Shown here one piece after another: positions 60,891 through 64,000 of a DNA stretch of 64,000 bases. Location of the stretch: NCBI RefSeq assembly GCF_017948485.1, contig NZ_JAFFSX010000008.1, forward strand, positions 1 to 64,000, given 5' to 3'. Source of the stretch: Streptomyces sp. GESEQ-35 (lineage in GTDB: Bacteria > Actinomycetota > Actinomycetes > Streptomycetales > Streptomycetaceae). The notes below the pieces were generated by a model, which was not told the DNA's origin, did not search any database, and saw only the letters and a list, made by a program, of their open reading frames with translations. Every line of letters begins with the position of its first letter. The first letter of the stretch is position 1. Both the position numbers and the translations under genes were made by a program.

Positions 60891-62207
60891 ATGCCTGCTC
60901 GACCACGCGCACGCCTGGTCACAGCCGCACTCCTCGCCACCCTCACTCTGTTGCTCGCGGGCTGCTCCTCGGGCGGCAGCGACACCGCCGGGACCGGGCC
61001 GCTGCACCTCACCTTCTGGTCGGCGCTCCGCGGCACCCAGGAGGTCGTGGACGAGTACAACCGCAGCCAGGACAGGATCCGGGTGGACTACGAACAGGTC
61101 CCGTCCGGCCCGCAGGGCGGCTGGGCCAAGCTCAGCAACGCCGCCCGCGCCGGCAACGCCCCCGACGTCGCCACCATGGAATACCCCCAGCTGCCCGGCT
61201 ACGCCATCGACGGCGTGCCCCGCGACCTCACCGACCTGCTCCCCGACGACGTACGCCGCAAGATCCTGCCGCAGGCACTCGACCTGACCACCCTCGACGG
61301 CCGTATCTACGCCGTGCCCGTCGACATCGAGCCGATGGTCTTCTTCTACCGCAAGGACGTGTTCACCCGGTACGGCATCCAAGTCCCCAAGACCTGGGCG
61401 GAGTTCGAGACCGCGGCCCGCGCGCTGAAGAAGGCCGACCCCGGCTCCCGAATCGGCAGCTTCTTCACCAACGGCTCCCAGCACATGGCCGGTTACGCCT
61501 GGCAGGCCGGCGGCCAGTGGTTCCGGACCGCCGACGACACCTGGCGGATCACCATGGACGACGCCCCGACCCGCAAGGTCGCCGCCTACTGGCAGCACCT
61601 GGTCGACCAGGACCTGGTGCGCGTCGAGCCGGTGGACAGCCAGCAGTGGCGGGCGCACCTCCAGAACGGCGAGACCGTCGGCTATATGGCGGGCGCCTGG
61701 GCGGCCGGCTCGCTGATGAACTCCACCCCCGGCGGCAAGGGCAAGTGGGCGATCGCGCCGCTCCCGCAGTGGGACCCCGCCAAACCGTCCCTCGGCACCC
61801 AGGGCGGCTCCACCTTCGCCGTCACCAAGGACAGCCAACACCCCAAGGAGGCACTGGAGTTCATCACCTGGATGGTCACCAGCCCGGACGCCCTGCGTGC
61901 CAAGCTCTCCAGCGGCATCAGCAGCGCCTACCCCGCCGTACCCGCACTCGTCCCCGTGGCCCGCAAGGAGATGGACACCGCCTACTACTCGGGCCAGGAC
62001 ATCTTCGGCCTCTTCCAGCGGTCCGCCCGGCTGGTCTCCCCGCGCTGGCAGTGGGGGCCGCGCATGACCTCCACGATCACCTCCGTGGAGGACGGGTTCG
62101 CCAAGGCCGGAGCCGGCAGCGGCAGCATCATCGGCGCCCTGCGCCAAGGGGAACGCAGAACGCTGCCCGACCTCAAGAGCCTCGGCCTGTCGGTTACTAC
62201 CAACTGA
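60891..62207 (+). CDS. Sugar ABC importer solute-binding lipoprotein (family 1 SBP, CUT1)
   Basis: A 438-residue lipoprotein: a signal peptide ending at LAGC with lipidation at Cys25, then a Ser/Gly linker and a family 1 sugar-binding fold (LTFWSALRGTQEVVDEYN, then VPVDIEPMVFFYRKDVF, ITWMVTSPDALRAKL). It should deliver an oligosaccharide to two permeases, but only a stub of the first permease gene follows, so the importer is probably non-functional unless permeases are supplied elsewhere. Confidence 0.9.
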   Translation: MPARPRARLVTAALLATLTLLLAGCSSGGSDTAGTGPLHLTFWSALRGTQEVVDEYNRSQDRIRVDYEQVPSGPQGGWAKLSNAARAGNAPDVATMEYPQLPGYAIDGVPRDLTDLLPDDVRRKILPQALDLTTLDGRIYAVPVDIEPMVFFYRKDVFTRYGIQVPKTWAEFETAARALKKADPGSRIGSFFTNGSQHMAGYAWQAGGQWFRTADDTWRITMDDAPTRKVAAYWQHLVDQDLVRVEPVDSQQWRAHLQNGETVGYMAGAWAAGSLMNSTPGGKGKWAIAPLPQWDPAKPSLGTQGGSTFAVTKDSQHPKEALEFITWMVTSPDALRAKLSSGISSAYPAVPALVPVARKEMDTAYYSGQDIFGLFQRSARLVSPRWQWGPRMTSTITSVEDGFAKAGAGSGSIIGALRQGERRTLPDLKSLGLSVTTN

Positions 62208-62216
62208 GGTGCAGCC

Positions 62217-62436
62217 GTGAGCACAGTGCTCTCTGAAGAGAAACGCAAGGCGACGCGACCGTCGGAAGCGAACCCCGGCCGTCCCCGCCGCGCCGGACGC
62301 CGCCAGCAGATCCTCGCCTGCGTCACGCTTCTGGCCCCGTTCACGGTCCTGCTCGTCGCCGTGTTCCTGATCCCCGTCGGCTACTCGGTCTACCTCAGCC
62401 TCTTCTCCCAGGACCACGAGGGACTCGGCTTCGGCG
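62217..62436 (+). pseudogene. CUT1 sugar permease, N-terminal fragment only
   Basis: The GTG at 62217 starts a typical MalF-like N-terminus: a basic tail, then the first membrane segment (LAPFTVLLVAVFLIPVGYSV) and SLFSQ. The homology stops after GLGFGG near 62436, leaving about 73 of the usual 300 codons. Downstream the frame stays open to 62771 but encodes Arg/Pro-rich nonsense with no membrane segment, because the DNA there belongs to a dehydrogenase gene in another frame. It is a truncated gene at a deletion junction. Confidence 0.85.
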
Positions 62437-62877
62437 GCCGACGAAGCCCGCGAACTCGGGGCGCGGGCGGTCCCCCTTCCGGACCTCTTCGCGCACAGCG
62501 ACGTCGTCAGCGTCCACACGCCGCTCCTGCCGGAGACCGGCGGCCTGGTCAGCCGCGAACTCCTCGCAAGGCTGCGAACCGGCGCCACTCTGATCAACAC
62601 CGCGCGCGGCGCCGTGGTCGACCAGGACGCCCTCACCGACGAAGTGGTGTCGGGGCGCCTCCATGCCGTCCTGGACGTCACCGAGCCCGACCTACTGCCC
62701 GCCGACTCCCCGCTCTACGACTGCCCGAACGTCCTGCTCACCCCGCACATCGCCGGCTCCAAGGGCGGTGAGCTGCGCCGCCTCGCCGAACTGGCCCTGG
62801 CCGAAATCGAGTCGTACGTCCTCGGCCGCCCCTTCGCCCACCCCGTCCGGCCCGAACGCCTGGCGCGCCTCGCCTGA
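62434..62877 (+). pseudogene. D-2-hydroxyacid dehydrogenase, C-terminal fragment
   Basis: In a frame different from the permease, the DNA encodes the C-terminal part of a D-isomer 2-hydroxyacid dehydrogenase: ADEARELGARAVPLPDLFAH, SDVVSVHTPLLPETGG, NTARGAVVDQDAL with the catalytic Arg, and LLTPHIAGS with the catalytic His. The first half of the gene, including the start and the GxGxxG cofactor loop, is missing. The acid residue stretch LDVTEPDLLP keeps the active-site Glu. An internal GTG at 62614 could start an 87-residue remnant, probably without function. Confidence 0.85.
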
Positions 62878-62912
62878 GGCCGCCCGAGACGAACAGGAGG
62901 CGTGGCCCCGCC

Positions 62913-64000
62913 ATGCCCGAACTCCCGCTTCCCCTCCCGCCCGAGGACCGCACCCTCAGTCCGTACACCGGCTACACCCGCGCCCACTGGGAAGCCGTCG
63001 CCGACCACTTGCTCCAGTCCGCCCTCCGCTACGCCACCCCCGGCCATGCCCTCATCGACCTGCCCGGCCCGCCGTCCAAGTCCGGCGTCCGCTCCGACGG
63101 CCTGGAAGGCTTCGCCCGTACGTTCCTGCTGGCCGCGCTCCGCACCGCCGGAGCCTCCGGCAAGGACCCGCACGGCTTCCTGGAGCGTTACACCGCCGGC
63201 CTCGCCCGCGGCACCCGCACCCCCGGCCGCGACGACACCGAGTCCTGGCCGGAGATCGGGCACCACGGCATCCAGGGCCAGCCCATGGTGGAGTCCGCCT
63301 CGGTTGCCCTCGCCCTCCGCCTCACCGCACCCTGGACCTGGGACGCCCTCTCCGCCGCCGACCAGGACCGCGTCGAGCGCTGGCTGCGCGGTGCGCTCAC
63401 CCACGCGCCCGCCCCCAACAACTGGTACCTCTTCCCGCTGACGGTCGCAGGGTTCCTGGAGTCCGTCGGCCGGGGTGACGCCGAGACCCGTCGCGCGATC
63501 GAACGTGCCCTCGACCTGCTGGACGGCTGGTACCAGGGGCAGGGCTGGTACTCGGACGGCGACGGCCGCTCCTTCGACCACTACAACGGCTGGGCCCTGC
63601 ACCTCTACCCCCTCCTCCACGCCCACCTCGCCGGGGACCGGACCCTGCTCGACCGACTCGGCCCCCGCCTGCACGAGTTCCTCGACGGCTTCGCCCTCCT
63701 CTTCGACACGAACGGAGCCCCGATCCACCACGGCCGCTCCCTGACGTACCGCTTCGGCGCGACCGCCGCCGTGGCCCTCGGCGCCCTCACCGGCACCACC
63801 CCGCTCGCCCCCGGCACCACCCGCCGCATCCTCAGCGGAGCCCTGCGCCACTTCCTGGACCGGGGCGCCCTCACCGAGGACGGCATCCTCACCCTCGGCT
63901 GGTACGGCCCGCACGCGGCGACCCTCCAGCGCTACTCCGGACCCGGCTCCCCGTACTGGGCGTCGAAGGGCTTCCTGGCCCTGCTGCTCCCGCCCGAGAA
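62913..64000 (+). CDS. DUF2264 domain protein (GH154-like), 3'-truncated by the window
   Basis: The frame opens at ATG 62913, after AGGAGG at 62895-62900, and continues past the end of the window (362 codons seen). The sequence matches DUF2264 proteins: PPSKSGVRSDGLEGFARTFL, PNNWYLFPLTV, YSDGDGRSFDHYNGWALHLY, and HHGRSLTYRFGA. These form an alpha/alpha-toroid related to unsaturated glucuronyl and beta-glucuronidase-type hydrolases (family GH154, as I recall). It follows 35 nt after the dehydrogenase remnant and probably belonged to the same sugar operon, perhaps acting on uronic-acid or rhamnogalacturonan-type oligosaccharides. Confidence 0.82.
   Translation, partial: MPELPLPLPPEDRTLSPYTGYTRAHWEAVADHLLQSALRYATPGHALIDLPGPPSKSGVRSDGLEGFARTFLLAALRTAGASGKDPHGFLERYTAGLARGTRTPGRDDTESWPEIGHHGIQGQPMVESASVALALRLTAPWTWDALSAADQDRVERWLRGALTHAPAPNNWYLFPLTVAGFLESVGRGDAETRRAIERALDLLDGWYQGQGWYSDGDGRSFDHYNGWALHLYPLLHAHLAGDRTLLDRLGPRLHEFLDGFALLFDTNGAPIHHGRSLTYRFGATAAVALGALTGTTPLAPGTTRRILSGALRHFLDRGALTEDGILTLGWYGPHAATLQRYSGPGSPYWASKGFLALLLPPE

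Noticed and set aside
62217..62771. A 184-codon gene fusing a permease N-terminus to an unknown Arg/Pro-rich domain
   Set aside because: The second half is the dehydrogenase fragment read in the wrong frame, so it is a by-product of the deletion junction rather than a new protein domain.

Overview
This is a gene-dense, very high-GC window with strong G/C preference at third codon positions, GTG starts, many 4-bp ATGA/GTGA start-stop overlaps and a gene content of carbohydrate ABC importers, LacI/GntR/LysR/AraC regulators and Tat-secreted enzymes. It looks like a catabolic stretch of a Streptomyces (or close actinomycete) chromosome. I see no rRNA, tRNA, CRISPR array, transposase or phage gene.

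Layout. 1-6 kb: the end of a sugar/inositol importer operon (ATPase plus Gfo/Idh/MocA dehydrogenase), then an opposing operon of a phytanoyl-CoA-type Fe(II) dioxygenase, an SDR and two Gfo/Idh/MocA dehydrogenases, divergent from a LacI-type regulator. 7.2-10 kb: an idonate/ketogluconate-type operon (IdnD-like, IdnO-like and D-2-hydroxyacid dehydrogenases). 10-18 kb: a LysR regulator divergent from a seven-gene operon with a non-canonical 5-oxoprolinase PxpABC, an MHS-type transporter, an SDR, an aminotransferase and an HMG/CHA-aldolase (RraA-like) protein. 18-27 kb: a CUT1 sugar importer, a GH3 glycosidase, a secreted sialidase-like/ricin protein and a LacI regulator, tied together by copies of CGAAA-N3-TTTCG. 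27-33 kb: GMC oxidoreductase with AraC regulator, and two divergent Tat-exported hydrolases. 33-37 kb: a pair of YbtPQ/IrtAB-like ABC transporters behind an iron-box-like site. 37-44 kb: a GntR regulator facing a rhamnose-type CUT2 import operon with a mutarotase and an enolase-superfamily dehydratase.

44.3-48.3 kb holds the least explained part: a tightly coupled five-gene operon with a 62-residue peptide, a 231-residue unknown protein, two paralogous unknown proteins sharing a THxVFHLTDWG motif, and a serine beta-lactamase-fold hydrolase. 48-60 kb: a secreted streptogrisin-like protease, a methyltransferase, an acyl-CoA dehydrogenase/hydratase/hydrolase group under LysR control, and a hydroxyquinol pathway in which maleylacetate reductase and the ring-cleaving dioxygenase are one fused protein, followed by a flavin hydroxylase. 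60-64 kb: a DeoR/LacI hybrid regulator and a sugar-binding lipoprotein, whose permease gene breaks off after about 70 codons and runs directly into the 3' part of a 2-hydroxyacid dehydrogenase gene. This looks like a deletion scar. A DUF2264 protein runs off the end.

The main candidates for undescribed biology are the 44-48 kb operon and the PxpABC-aminotransferase-aldolase operon, which on paper would convert a gamma-substituted pyroglutamate to pyruvate. Product names rest on motif recognition from memory. No database search was possible.
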